NCBI RefSeq assembly: GCF_947179165.1 | Contig: NC_077239.1 | Coordinates: 21,979,134-22,043,133 of the forward strand | Origin: Solanum dulcamara | Lineage: Eukaryota; Streptophyta; Magnoliopsida; Solanales; Solanaceae | DNA: 64,000 nt | Reading direction: 5' to 3' | Part shown: in pieces, positions 55,601-64,000 of the stretch | How the letters are laid out: every line of letters begins with the position of its first letter | How positions within the stretch are numbered: the first letter of the stretch is position 1 | Position numbers and translations under genes: made by a program | Notes under the pieces: generated by a model | Told to the model about the DNA's origin: nothing | Database searches by the model: none | Seen by the model: the letters and a program-made list of their open reading frames with translations, nothing else

Positions 55601-56176
55601 GGGCCAACACATACATGCTGCCACTTAGGGGCTGCCACATAGAAGTGGGGTCCACCTCCCCCAAGTAGGTGGGTCACCTAATTTACCCCAAGCAGGTGGG
55701 TCACCTGCCTGCTTGAGGTGCTGCCACGTGTCACCTTCCTAGGCTGCCACGTGTTATATTTTCTCTTCCCCGTGGGTTCGTAATCTCGTCTCATTTTAAG
55801 AACCCATGTAATCCTTACTATGTAAGCTTGGTATGTACTCAAGTGGCTTAAGTATGTAAAAGTTCTACATTAGTAGCTTACGTAGGTAAATCAAGTCCTA
55901 TGACTCGTTATTTGACCTCCAACTCCTTCCAGATTCTTATAACTGTATTTCCAACCTTTCCTCCTATAGGGTATCACAATCTCCCTTTCTTAGAGTTGCT
56001 TGATAGCGTCATAGATTATCTGGCTCACAAGATAACTTTCAAGAAACTTAAGACACATTCCAAGCTCGAGAGTGTGCGGTGTAACATAAAGTGTTCAAGC
56101 AGTATTTAGATATGTTTGTTATCATGGTTATCAATGACATTCTAATTATTCAAGGAATGAAGAAAATCATGTCAAC
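52656..56176 (+). pseudogene. RT remnant of element C6, split by solo LTR A5
   Basis: The left part (52656-53062) shows TQPISIPPYSGS, QLRDLLNKGFI, SPWSAPVLFV, KKDGSFRMCIDY and LNKVNIKNKYPRLRIDDLFD, the standard order at the start of Gypsy RT, then shifted frames up to MDLMNK-like sequence. The right part (56092-56176) carries the continuation with YLDMF and then INDILI, where the catalytic FIDDIL box is expected, its first Asp now Asn. A5 lies exactly between them and is flanked by a duplicated taaag. The reading continues into RNEE..H-like sequence and is cut at 56177 by LTR C7. Several stops are present. Confidence 0.85.
53063..56086 (-). repeat. Solo LTR of family A (copy A5), minus strand, perfect target duplication
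   Basis: On the plus strand it runs from TGTTACGACCTAATCCCG to GTGCGGTGTAACA and is flanked by taaag on both sides (53058-53062 and 56087-56091). It is a 3024-bp reverse copy of the A LTR: the tail (ccacgactgggatccgat), the central block (tgaaatacagcccctccgag at 53540), and the promoter part with two gccacgtg G-boxes (55733-55740 and 55746-55753). Only about two array units remain (53710-53830). It has no internal sequence. It inserted into the RT of C6 and then recombined to a solo LTR. Confidence 0.95.
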
Positions 56177-56933
56177 TGTAAGGCCCCAAAAGTTGAAAGG
56201 TTACAAGGAAATATTTCAAAGGAGTGTGATTTGGTGCAGCCCTATGAACCTACCTACGATCCGTAGGAAGACTTGTGAGACATAGGAGGCCAGTCGTAGG
56301 TGAACTAGGCAAGTTGGAAATTTTGCTAAGTATAGGCTCAACCTACGAACTTGGTCCTATGGAATGCATCAAGTCCTCGACCCATAGGAAAGGGTCATAG
56401 GAGTGTCCTGGGATATGGGAAATTTTAGGATCTCAGAACCTTTTCTACGGACCAACTGGATGACCTATAGGTGGTTGAACAAAACTATCGGAGTGACACG
56501 TAGGGTGAGATTCAGAAACTTTATATTTGGGATTTAGAAAAATTTCTAGGACAAAGGATCTTTATGACCCATAAAACATCAGACGAATCGTAGGGTGGAC
56601 TCGTACGTTGGGTCTTTAGTTTTGGATTTTTGGTTAACTATTCAGAAGTTAACGACCCTTCCCCTACAACCCATTAGATGGCCTACGATTCATTGATTCC
56701 CATTCATAGGTCAGTCTAACAAACTTTAATGAGGGTATTTAGGTCTTTTACCATTGTTTTAACTATGCACTTGGACATTTTTAGGGTTGATTCCTAGCCT
56801 ATAACTAACTCTTAACACTTCTAAATCCCTCATTCACTCTTATGCACTCTAAACAAAAACCATCTCTCTAGAATTCTTCTTCCAAGTCCATCTTCTTCCT
56901 TAAGCAAGGGTTCCAAGGATTTCCAAGTTCAAG
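56177..56933 (+). repeat. Family C LTR fragment (copy C7), 5' part
   Basis: It starts TGTAAGGCCCC inside the RT of C6 and is rich in cctacgatccgtagg-type words at 56230-56700. It stops at 56933 where element D begins, with aaagcaaggg/ttccaagg leader-like words just before. The rest of the LTR is not seen on the far side of D, so D or a later deletion removed it. Confidence 0.7.
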
Positions 56934-57368
56934 TGTCATGACCCGCCACTTGATTATCTAGAAGAGGGAAGAATTTAGAGTCTTGGAGAGATTAATGGAA
57001 GACTCTACAATATTGTAGATAAATATTAAGAGCCCTTAGAATCATCTAGATGTGTAGAGAATTCTAGAATAGCGACTTTTTTGTAAATATAGAAGGACTT
57101 GTATAAAAATTATTATTTGTTGTTAAGACCCTAGAGAGTAGTATAAATAGAAGGGGTCATTCATTTGTACCCCCATATAGAAATCAATCAATCTTCCAAA
57201 GAAATATACATGTCTTCTTGAAAAGCTCTCTTGTCTTTCTTCTAATCTAGCATTACCTTAGCTATCTAATTTGAAGAGGCTTACTTGAGTTTACAAGATC
57301 GTAAAAGAGTCAGGATTAAGTTGTCAAACATCGCACGAAAGTCTTAGTTGAAGTTTAACTATTTGACA
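56934..57368 (+). repeat. 5' LTR of element D (435 bp)
   Basis: It starts TGTCATGACCC and ends TTTGACA, with TGTCA/TGACA as terminal inverted repeat. A TATA-like stretch (agtagtataaatagaagg, 57131-57148) is a good promoter match, and gtacccccatatag follows. There is no partner LTR in the window. Confidence 0.85.
57131..57148 (+). promoter_or_regulatory. Putative TATA box of the D LTR
   Basis: tataaata lies within agtagtataaatagaagg, about 230 bases before the LTR end. Position and sequence suit a Pol II promoter in U3. Activity is unknown. Confidence 0.55.
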
Positions 57369-57371
57369 ATA

Positions 57372-57383
57372 TGGTATCAGAGC
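57372..57383 (+). other. Primer binding site of element D, canonical
   Basis: tggtatcagagc lies three bases after the LTR end, an unaltered Met-tRNA site. Confidence 0.9.
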
Positions 57384-57419
57384 AAGGTTTTTACTAAGGG
57401 AAATTGCAAGTGAGGGAAA

Positions 57420-58690
57420 CATAAACATCACTAATGCCACCAACGTCGGGTATGATGTTGCGAGGAAGCACCACAAGGGAAAGAAGAAGTCCAAAAGCAA
57501 TGAGGAGATACTACTCAGCCTAGTCCAAGAGAGGCCATAACATCTTACTCACCCTCGGTCACTGAGGTGAGTGACGATGAGCGAGGTAAGAAGACCATGG
57601 ATATCACACCCAGAACAAGGGTGGCTGTTGCAAGGTGGGCCGTAGAGATATTGGTAAAGCACTTGAACAAGTACGATGGCATGTTCAAGACTCTGGGAAA
57701 CTTCACTCTTTAGGAGAATGACAACATCTGAAATGAGTTAGAAGAGCGTAAGGCTGTGGAGTACGAGATGAAAATAAAGTTTACTTCCTCGGAGTATCGT
57801 CTCATGGACGTGCTAAGCATGATTGAGGCACTTAAGTGAGATGTGGAAGATGGAATATTCACAAAGTACAGTGGGAAAGGGAGACCAAAATTGAGGCTCC
57901 CAAGCCACATGTGTTCAATTGCACTCGAGATGTGAAAGAGGTGGAAAAATTCCTTTAGAACATGGAGAATTACTTTCCGTGTAACAAAGTGAAGAGAAAT
58001 GAGACGAGGATCAACACGGTAATGCTATACCTCTCATAGATGGAGATGCTGTGGTGGAAGCACAAGGATTAAGATATAGGGAAGGGGTTATACACTATCA
58101 CTACATTGGATCAGTTCTGAGACGAGTTCAAGAAAGCCTTCTTCCCCAACAACATCATCTATGAGGCGAAGCACAAGGCCAGGGGAGATGAACCAGATGG
58201 GTAGCATAAGGACCTATGTGAAGGAATTCACCACCCTCACCCTTCAGATCCCCAACAACATGGATGCAGACATGTTATTCCACTTCATGGGTGGGATGCA
58301 AAATTAGGCCAAAATATAGTTAGAAAACTAACAAGTTAGCACAATCGATGAAGCCATCACGTAAGTCAAAGATATGACAAACTTTAGGCATAAAAAACAT
58401 GATAAGATCAAAGTCAAGGACGCAAGGAATAGTCATGCTAAAGGTGGCAGAGATCACAGCAAGAGCAAGGAGAAGCACCCACACCCCAATAGTCATGATA
58501 AGGCTAACAGCAAGAATTTTTGACATCAGAGCTACAGTGAGAATAAGGAGCAGTTTATGAAGGAAAGCAGCTACTACATATGTGGAGGTCTCCACGTCTA
58601 TGTAAAATGCCTAGAAATGAAGAACCTTAGTGCCATACTGCGAGAATGAAAGTATAAGGAGGTACAAGACCAAGGGAAGATTTTTGGCAC
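57420..58690 (+). pseudogene. gag: gag remnant of element D
   Basis: Blocks in order: PKPHVFNCTRDVKEVEKFL, MENYFPCNKVKRNETRINT, VMLYLS and MLWWKHKD (about 57895-58070), then DEFKKAFFPNNIIYEAKHKA (58118), a FTTLTLQIPN.D.D.LFHFM.G-like stretch in shifted frames (58225-58300), and a basic spacer. The zinc knuckle YYICGGLHVYVKCLEMK stands near 58568-58620. Family members have Cys as its first ligand, here Tyr; the second Cys, the His and the last Cys are kept. The ends of the frame are vague. This is the capsid and nucleic-acid-binding protein of a Gypsy element, with many stops. Confidence 0.8.
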
Positions 58691-58749
58691 AACATAATTG
58701 GGCATGATCGGGCTATACAGAGCCATTATAAATTAAGAAAAGAAGGAAA

Positions 58750-59035
58750 AATATTACTTCGTGCAGTATATGGACATATCCATCAATGCTCATCCAACTC
58801 GTGCTATAGTGGACTCTGGAGTAGAAGCCAATATCATTACCAAGTTTGCAATAACAAAGTTTGGGCTAAGATACAGTCCAAGCAATACCCGCCTGAACAC
58901 GGTTAATGCACCACTAAAACTCGTGTGCAGAGTTGGTCGTGGAGTAGACATCACAGTGGGCAAGTGGAAAGGTAAGACCAACTTCGATGTTGCTCTCTTA
59001 GACATCTTTGGTATAATCCTTGGGTAGGAATTCTT
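58750..59035 (+). pseudogene. Aspartic protease remnant of element D
   Basis: The frame 58761-59027 (88 residues, no stop) gives YMDISINAHPTRAIVDSGVE then ANIITKFAI. A glycine-rich flap region follows (VGRGVDITVGKWKGK), and the frame ends DVALLDIFGIILG, corresponding to the conserved F..ILG block. The catalytic motif is DSG, an accepted form of D(T/S)G, so the active site looks intact. Expected to cleave the gag-pol polyprotein as a homodimer. A stop follows at once after ILG. Confidence 0.85.
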
Positions 59036-60230
59036 CCAAATATAACACACAATGATCAACCCCTACCTCTAAAAACTCTTGGTTATGGAGAGAGAGAGAC
59101 TTTGCATGGTACCACTAGTCAAGGTGCCAAAGATGGAAGGACAAGCCCACCTATCGGCCATGTAGTTTGTGAAGGACCTAGAGAAGGGGGAGACAACATT
59201 TATAGCCACCATTGTGAGCTTGGATGAAGAAAAAAGTGCTAAAGAGGCATTGCCACCTTGCATAGAGAAGTTGTTTTGAAGAGAACAAGGATGTGATTCC
59301 AAAAGAGTTTTTGAGACACCTACCCCTGAGACGTGAGGCAGACCACAAGATTGAGCTGGAGTCCGAAGCCAGGCTACCCATATACCCATCACACCATATG
59401 GCTTTACCCAAGCTATAAGAGCTAAGGAAGCAGTTGATGGGGCTCCTCAAGGTCGGTCATATACATCTACCCAAAGCACCATATAGAGTGCCGGTCTTAT
59501 TTTAATAGAAGAAAGATGGTTTGATGCATCTATACATAGACTACCAAGCGCTTAATAAGGTGACAATAAAGTACAACTACCCTATACCACTTATTTTTGA
59601 CTTGTTCGATAGACTTGGATGAACCAATTACTTCACAAAGTGGATGTAAGAAAGGGCTACAATAAGGTGCACATAGCAGAAGGGGATGAGCCAACGACGA
59701 TATATGTAACAAGATACGGGTCTTATGAGTGGTTGGTGATGCCCTTCGATTTAACCAACACCTTCTATGTTTTGCACACAAATGAACATGATCTTCCACC
59801 TCTACCTTGATCAATTTGTGGTAGTATACTTGGATGACAAAGTCATCTACAACAATACCTTGGAGGAGCATATAGAGCATTTGAAGAAGGTATTCCAAGT
59901 CTTATAGAAGAATGAGATATACATCAAATGGGAAAAGAGAAAGTTTGCCAGCATGAGATGCACTTTTTAGGAAATTTCATTAGCCAAGGCGAGCTACAAA
60001 TGGATGTGGCAAAATTTTGGTCTATTATAGACTGGGAGGCACCCACAAAGATAACTAAACATATATTTTCCCGTGGACATCCTAACTACTATCATAGCTT
60101 CATAAGTGGCTACTTTGCCAAAGCTACTCCACTGAATGAACTATTGAAGAAGAATAAGTCATGGATTTGGAGAGAGCACTACAAGAAGGCCTTTGAAGAC
60201 CTCAAGTTTGTTGTGATATAGGAAGTAGTC
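59036..60230 (+). pseudogene. Reverse transcriptase remnant of element D
   Basis: Linker blocks CMVPLVKVPKMEGQAHLSAM and LPPCIEK precede RT. RT blocks, in several frames, are: elrkql..ll.vghI (59425), FDLFDRLG (59598), VDVRKGYNKVHIAEGDEP then YVTRYGSYEWLVMPFDLTN (59640-59765), QFVVVYLDDKVIYNN (59812-59856, with the catalytic YLDD kept) and HFLGNFISQGELQMD (59958). The connection domain blocks (SGYFAKATPLNELLKKNKSW, 60100) end near 60215. At least four frameshifts are needed. Antisense frames over the same stretch (58790-59059, 59069-59392, 59530-59898) are shadows. Confidence 0.9.
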
Positions 60231-60700
60231 CTAGCGCTTTTTGACTTGCCCTAGATGTTTGAGGTGCATACAAATGCTTTTGAATATGCCATTGGAGGAG
60301 TATTGGTGCAAGAGAGGAAACCCATTGTCTTCGAGAGCGCAAGCTATATAAGATGGAACAGCGGTACACCATGAAAGAAAAGAAAATGATAGCCATTATC
60401 TATTGCCTATATACACAGAGACATTACCTACTTGGCTCCAAGTTCATGATATAGACTGACAACGTGGCCACTAGTTACTTCCAGTCACAGAAAAAGCTCA
60501 CACCAAACCAAACTAGGTGGCAAGACTTCTTAGTCGAGTTTGACTATGAGTTGGTATACAAGCCAAACAAGGGAAATATTGTGGCTGATACCTTCAGCAG
60601 AAGGATGGAGCATGATTCCATCACTACAGACCTCTTTGACATTCAAGATGCAATCAAAGATAGCATGCAACATGATCTAAAAGAAAAATGACCTATCGAG
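60231..60700 (+). pseudogene. RNase H remnant of element D
   Basis: FEVHTNAFEYAIGGVLVQER (60260) corresponds to F.V.TDAS..A.G.VL.Q, with the first catalytic Asp now Asn. Next come the YTMKEKKM.AI..CL region in a shifted frame (60365) and TDNVATSYFQSQKKL then WQDFLVEFDYELVYKPNKGN and VADTFSRRM (60455-60610), where the TD(N) Asp and the VAD Asp are kept. The frame 60464-60691 is open for 75 codons. Confidence 0.85.
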
Positions 60701-61435
60701 CTAGCTGACGAGGCATTTCTGGGTAGAAAATAGACTATTGCTCACTTTAGAACAAAGGATCTATGTACCATAGTTTGGATCCACCAGGTAATGTATCATG
60801 AAGGAGAGACACGACACATTATGGGCATCAGAGGCAGTGTCTCATGAGAGCACTAATTAAGAAAATCTACTATTAGCCATAAATGCGGAAGGATATCGGG
60901 TATTATGTTCAAATATGTCTTATGTGCCAATAAGAAAATGTAGAGCAGCGACAACCAGGAGGAATCTTGGAGCCACCACCTGTAGCGGAGCATCCATGGG
61001 AAAGGATGACTATGGACTTCATAACTTATTGTCGAAGTCCGACTGGAATGGGATAATCATGGTCATAGTGGATAGATTTTCCAATCATGCTAGTTTTATG
61101 CCCACTACAGCCGGCTGCATCGAGAAAAAGGCTGCCAAGCTATTCTTCCAGAATGTGGTGAAGCATTGGGGGCTTCCAAGGCATATCATTAGTGATAGAG
61201 ACCCCCACTTCAGTAGGAACTTTTGGAGGGAGTTTTTTGAGATTCTTGGCATGGAGTTGCACTTCTCCACTAGTTTCCACCAGTAGATAGATGACCAGAG
61301 TGAGTCAATGCCTTGTTGGAGTGCTATTTGAGGTATTTTGTGAACTCTTATCAAAAGGATTGTGTGAGGCTATTGGTTTTGGCCCAATTCTCATACAACT
61401 TGTAGCGAAGCGAGGCCACAGGGAAGACATCATTT
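60701..61435 (+). pseudogene. Integrase remnant of element D (N-terminal and catalytic part)
   Basis: The His-Cys zinc region is worn but recognisable: YHEGETRH near 60789 and YYVQICLMCQ near 60902 (CxxC kept). Then PGGILEPPPVAEHPWERMTM and DFITY (first catalytic Asp region, 60957-61026), and an open frame with IMVIVDRFSNHASFMPTT (61057), AAKLFFQNVVKHWGLPRHII and SDRDPHFSRNFWREFF (second Asp, 61133-61240), FSTSFHQ (61264). The remaining (Q)TDGQ.E.VN..LECYLR part is frame-shifted (61290-61360). Similarity ends near 61435. The C-terminal domain is missing. Confidence 0.9.
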
Positions 61436-62604
61436 GTATGAGAAAAACTTTCATAATTCATAGTTTTATACTTGAAAACACAGTTGAATCATAAGGCATA
61501 TCTTTCATAGATCATACATGAGAATTCATAATTTTCATGATCGTAAACTCATAATTCATACTTGAAATTGATAGTATAATGCATGGGTCATTGTAAAATA
61601 TATTAAAAATATGCAGTTGCATTGAAATCATGCATGAATAGAACATTAACATTGAATAATAACATAATCAAGTTGACCCATAAGTAATTTGATCAAAACT
61701 AGAATTTAGGAGAAATTCATGGAATAAGAGAATTGTGGAAAAATACTTGGGACTCTATGGATGAAAAGGATACATGGATGAATTCCCACATATCTTGATA
61801 ATCAAAGCCTTACAATAGTGGATCTTGAAGAACTATAAGATTGAAACCCTAGCTTATTTTTCCTTGAACTTGAGAGAAAAATTGGAGAAGAATAGTAAGG
61901 GAAAATTGAGAGAATTATTGAATAAGAGGGAATAGGGTATATTTCAAGCAAAAATGGTTATGGGGATATTTATAGGTCCAAAATGAGGTAGTTTAGGGAT
62001 GAAATGAAGGTAAAAATCCAAACTACCTCCGGTTAAAAACTTGTCGAAGTGACCTATAAATCGATTCCTACAAGTCATAAGATTTGTTATGGTCCATCAA
62101 CTTCAATCGTAGAACTCATGTACCGAAAATACTAGTTAGTAGAAATTGCATGTTGACCTAACGATCAAAGTATATTGGTCATCATAAGTCTTAAGGGTCA
62201 TAGAAATGGTTCATAAAATACCCCAACACTTAGCCAACTTTCCATACCTTAGGACGCCTTCTATGAGTAGAGTCTACTAGTCGTTGAAGTTTCTACGAGT
62301 CGTAGGACCCTCTTGTCCTTCTAATTTATCTAAACTTTAGAAATTTAAATTTCTGAACCTCATTTATGAGTCCTTCCGACAAAATATTTCTACAGGTCAT
62401 CAAAGATTCTACGGCCCATCAATGGGCTCAGTTAGGAGGCTCAATTTTCTCAAGGTGTCCAATCCTCCTACGATCCCCTTCCTATAGCTCGTAGAACTTT
62501 CTACGGGCTATAGGTTTTCTAGTAGGAACCTGGATCAGAAAATTGTCTGCAAGTTTCTCTACAACAGTTCCTTTATTTGGCTTTATAACTTACGGGGTCT
62601 TACA
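61436..62604 (-). repeat. Family C LTR fragment (copy C8), minus strand, 5' part
   Basis: It ends on the plus strand with cttacggggtcttaca (to 62604), the exact reverse of the family start tgtaagaccccgtaag. The stretch 62050-62530 is dense in ctacgagtcgtagga and ctacgggctatagg words. The low-numbered side joins the integrase of D at about 61436. The 3' half of the LTR is missing. Confidence 0.75.
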
Positions 62605-64000
62605 GTTTTTCCAAGACTATTACTTTATGCATGCCTTCCATTCTTTCAATTTTGTGGATGGGTAATTTTAGCCATATGCCAAGGGTGTAATCTCTTTTTT
62701 GAGGGTGTGATGGTTGGAAGAAAAAGGGTGTCTAGCGTATCTTTCTTATGTGCATGATACTAGTCCCGACACTCTTTCTATTGATTCTGTTTTGATTATT
62801 AGAGAGTATTCTAATGTATTTACTATCGATCTACTTAGTCTTCCTCCTGATCACGATATTTATTTCAGCATCAATATTAAGTCGAGCATTCCACCAGTTT
62901 CTATTCCACCCTATCAGATAGCTCCAGCTAAGTTGAGGGAGCTTAAGGAACAGTTCTAGAACCTTCTGAGTGAGGGGTTCATTAGCCAAGTGTTTCTATT
63001 TAGGGTTCTCCTGTCCTGTCGTGGAGAAGAAAAATGGTGCCTTGCATATGTGTATTGACTACAGGAATCTAAAAATGTAACCATCAAGAATAAGTATCCT
63101 ATGTCATGGATTGATGACTTTTTTACTAGCTTCATAGTGCATTAGTGTTCTTTAAGATAGACTTGAGATCAGGCTACCATCAGTTGATGATTAGGGCAGC
63201 GGACATCTCTAAGACTCCTTTTACAACTTGATACGACCATTATGAGTTCTTAGTCATGTCTTTTGGGTTAACTAATACCTTTCCCACATTTATGGAGTTG
63301 ATGAAATGTGTGTTCTGGCTATACTTAGACTCCTTTATTATAGACTTCATCAATGACATTCTAGTATACTCCAGGAGTAGGGGTAAGCATGAGTAGCATC
63401 TGAGCATTGTACTCTAGACCTTGCATGATCAACAGTTGTATGCCAAGTTCACTATGTGTGAGTTTTAGCTTGAGTCTATGGGATTCTTGGGGCTGTGGTG
63501 TCTAAGTATAGGATTAGGATGGATCCAACGAAGGTTGACATAGCTCATGATTAGGCTAGACCTACTTCTCCCACTGAGGTTCACAGTATTTTTGGTTTAG
63601 CAGGCTACTATAGATGGTTTGTGGAGGGTTTTTCTTTAATAGCAACACCTTTGACTAGATTGACTGTGAAAAATGTCCTTTTCTAGTAGTCTGATGAGTG
63701 TGAGGCGAACTTTCTCAAGTTCAAGGCCTTGTTGACTTTAACTGTAAGTCTAACTATTTTTGTTGAGGGCCACAGGTTTAGAGTCTACTGTTATTTTTCT
63801 GATGTTGTCTTGGGTTTTTTGTTGGTGCAGTAGGATTGAGTTATTACTTATGCTTCTAGGAAGCTGAAGCTTCATTAGTAGAACTACCCCACTCATGACT
63901 AAGAGTTGGCGGTGGTAGTCCTTACATTGAAGATTTAGGGATACTATATATATGGATTTCATTGCAAGATGTTCACTGACCATCATAGTCTTCAGTATAG
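62605..64000 (+). pseudogene. Gypsy pol remnant E (RT and start of RNase H), cut by window end
   Basis: The frame 62714-62959 gives KGCLAYLSYVHDTS, then a decayed REYSNVFTIDLLSLPPD and IPPVSIPPYQIAPAKLRELK, the entry into RT. RT blocks follow in broken frames: FIS.V..FR.PVL (62975), MCIDYR..K.VTIKNKYP (63040), the [13 protein letters not shown] region (63155), [19 protein letters not shown] (63235), FINDILVYS (63348, catalytic box with Asp to Asn), YAKF...CEF (63438), GFLG (63480) and SLAGYY-like (63595). RNase H: FRVYCYFSDVV (63768), where YCDAS is expected, then YASRKLKLH (63849) and MFTDHHSLQY (63969) at the edge. It belongs to a chromovirus-like element different from D and C6. It is non-functional. 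Confidence 0.85.

Larger units (their letters stand above)
56934..61435 (+). mobile_element. Ty3/Gypsy element D, 5' LTR to integrase, 3' end missing
   Basis: This is the best preserved element: LTR of 435 bp, Met-tRNA primer site, then gag, protease, RT, RNase H and integrase in the Gypsy order over 4 kb. It stops inside integrase near 61435, where minus-strand LTR C8 starts. The rest of integrase, any chromodomain and the 3' LTR are lost. Short LTR and domain order fit a small chromovirus (Reina or Galadriel type), but that is inference without a tree. Nearly every domain carries stops or frame shifts, so no part is likely to be expressed as a working enzyme. Confidence 0.85.

Noticed and set aside
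58790..59898. Antisense frames of 89-122 codons over protease and RT of element D
   Set aside because: Shadows of the plus-strand pol sequence, which has clear domain blocks.
56934..61435. Possibility that element D is an endogenous pararetrovirus
   Set aside because: Integrase blocks and an LTR with a primer site are present, and no movement-protein motif was seen. The order protease, RT, RNase H, integrase is that of Ty3/Gypsy.

Overview
The window looks like plant heterochromatin. It is a pile-up of decayed LTR retrotransposons with no intact gene and no host gene that I could support. Evidence for a plant: Ty3/Gypsy LTRs followed by initiator-methionine-tRNA primer binding sites (tggtatcagagc, or close variants, at 4803, 45945, 48996, 51876, 57372 and, reversed, 13640), a decayed Asp-tRNA primer site of the Athila type (19676-19692), an Ogre/Tat-like LTR beginning tgacaccc, a Ty1/Copia RNase H remnant, a PIF/Harbinger-like MITE, and AT-rich sequence crowded with TGA, TAG and TAA codons. 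The LTR styles resemble those I know from Solanaceae (tomato, potato, pepper, tobacco). That assignment is recall and inference, not a database result. No open reading frame exceeds about 120 codons, and those with recognisable content are fragments of gag, protease, reverse transcriptase (RT), RNase H or integrase (IN).

I sorted the LTRs into informal families by comparing them with each other. Family A (about 3.0-3.4 kb, ending ggttgggtcgtgaca, with a 35-bp repeat array inside) has copies A0 (1-1649), A1 (1650-4798), A2 (7572-10870), A4 (27137-30556, a solo LTR with a perfect 5-bp target duplication) and A5 (53063-56086, minus-strand solo LTR with a perfect 5-bp duplication). Family B (about 3.3 kb) has B1 (10871-13194), B2 (13654-30873, minus, split by insertions), B3 (42657-45939) and B4 (47290-47838). 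Family C (about 2.0-2.6 kb, upstream part rich in tacgg/ccgta motifs) has C0 to C8 between 34331 and 62604. The numbering of A skips A3 and has no meaning.

Layout. 1-10870: an old family A element whose 5' LTR abuts a further LTR copy and whose internal part keeps only integrase traces. 10871-30873: family B LTR sequence in opposite orientations. The minus-strand copy B2 has been opened by an Athila-like deletion derivative (15005-21356), an Ogre/Tat-like deletion derivative with a 69-bp tandem array (22129-26305), and a MITE (27062-30741) that itself carries the solo LTR A4. 30874-32850: anonymous sequence and a minus-strand Copia remnant. 32851-42656: LTR sequence of an unassigned type and of family C in both orientations, with one integrase 3' end. 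42657-49651: a family B element reduced to LTR, gag and LTR fragment, then a tail-to-tail pair of C LTRs. 49652-56933: a C-type element (LTR, gag, RT) interrupted inside RT by solo LTR A5 and then by LTR C7. 56934-61435: the best preserved element, D (435-bp LTR, gag, protease, RT, RNase H, integrase, no 3' end). 61436-64000: a C LTR fragment and a pol fragment (RT and RNase H) cut by the window edge.

Nothing here works together as a pathway. The interest lies in the insertion order that can be read, in repeat arrays inside LTRs and 3' untranslated regions, in tail-to-tail LTR pairs that could give double-stranded RNA, and in consistent C-to-T and G-to-A decay at diagnostic sites.
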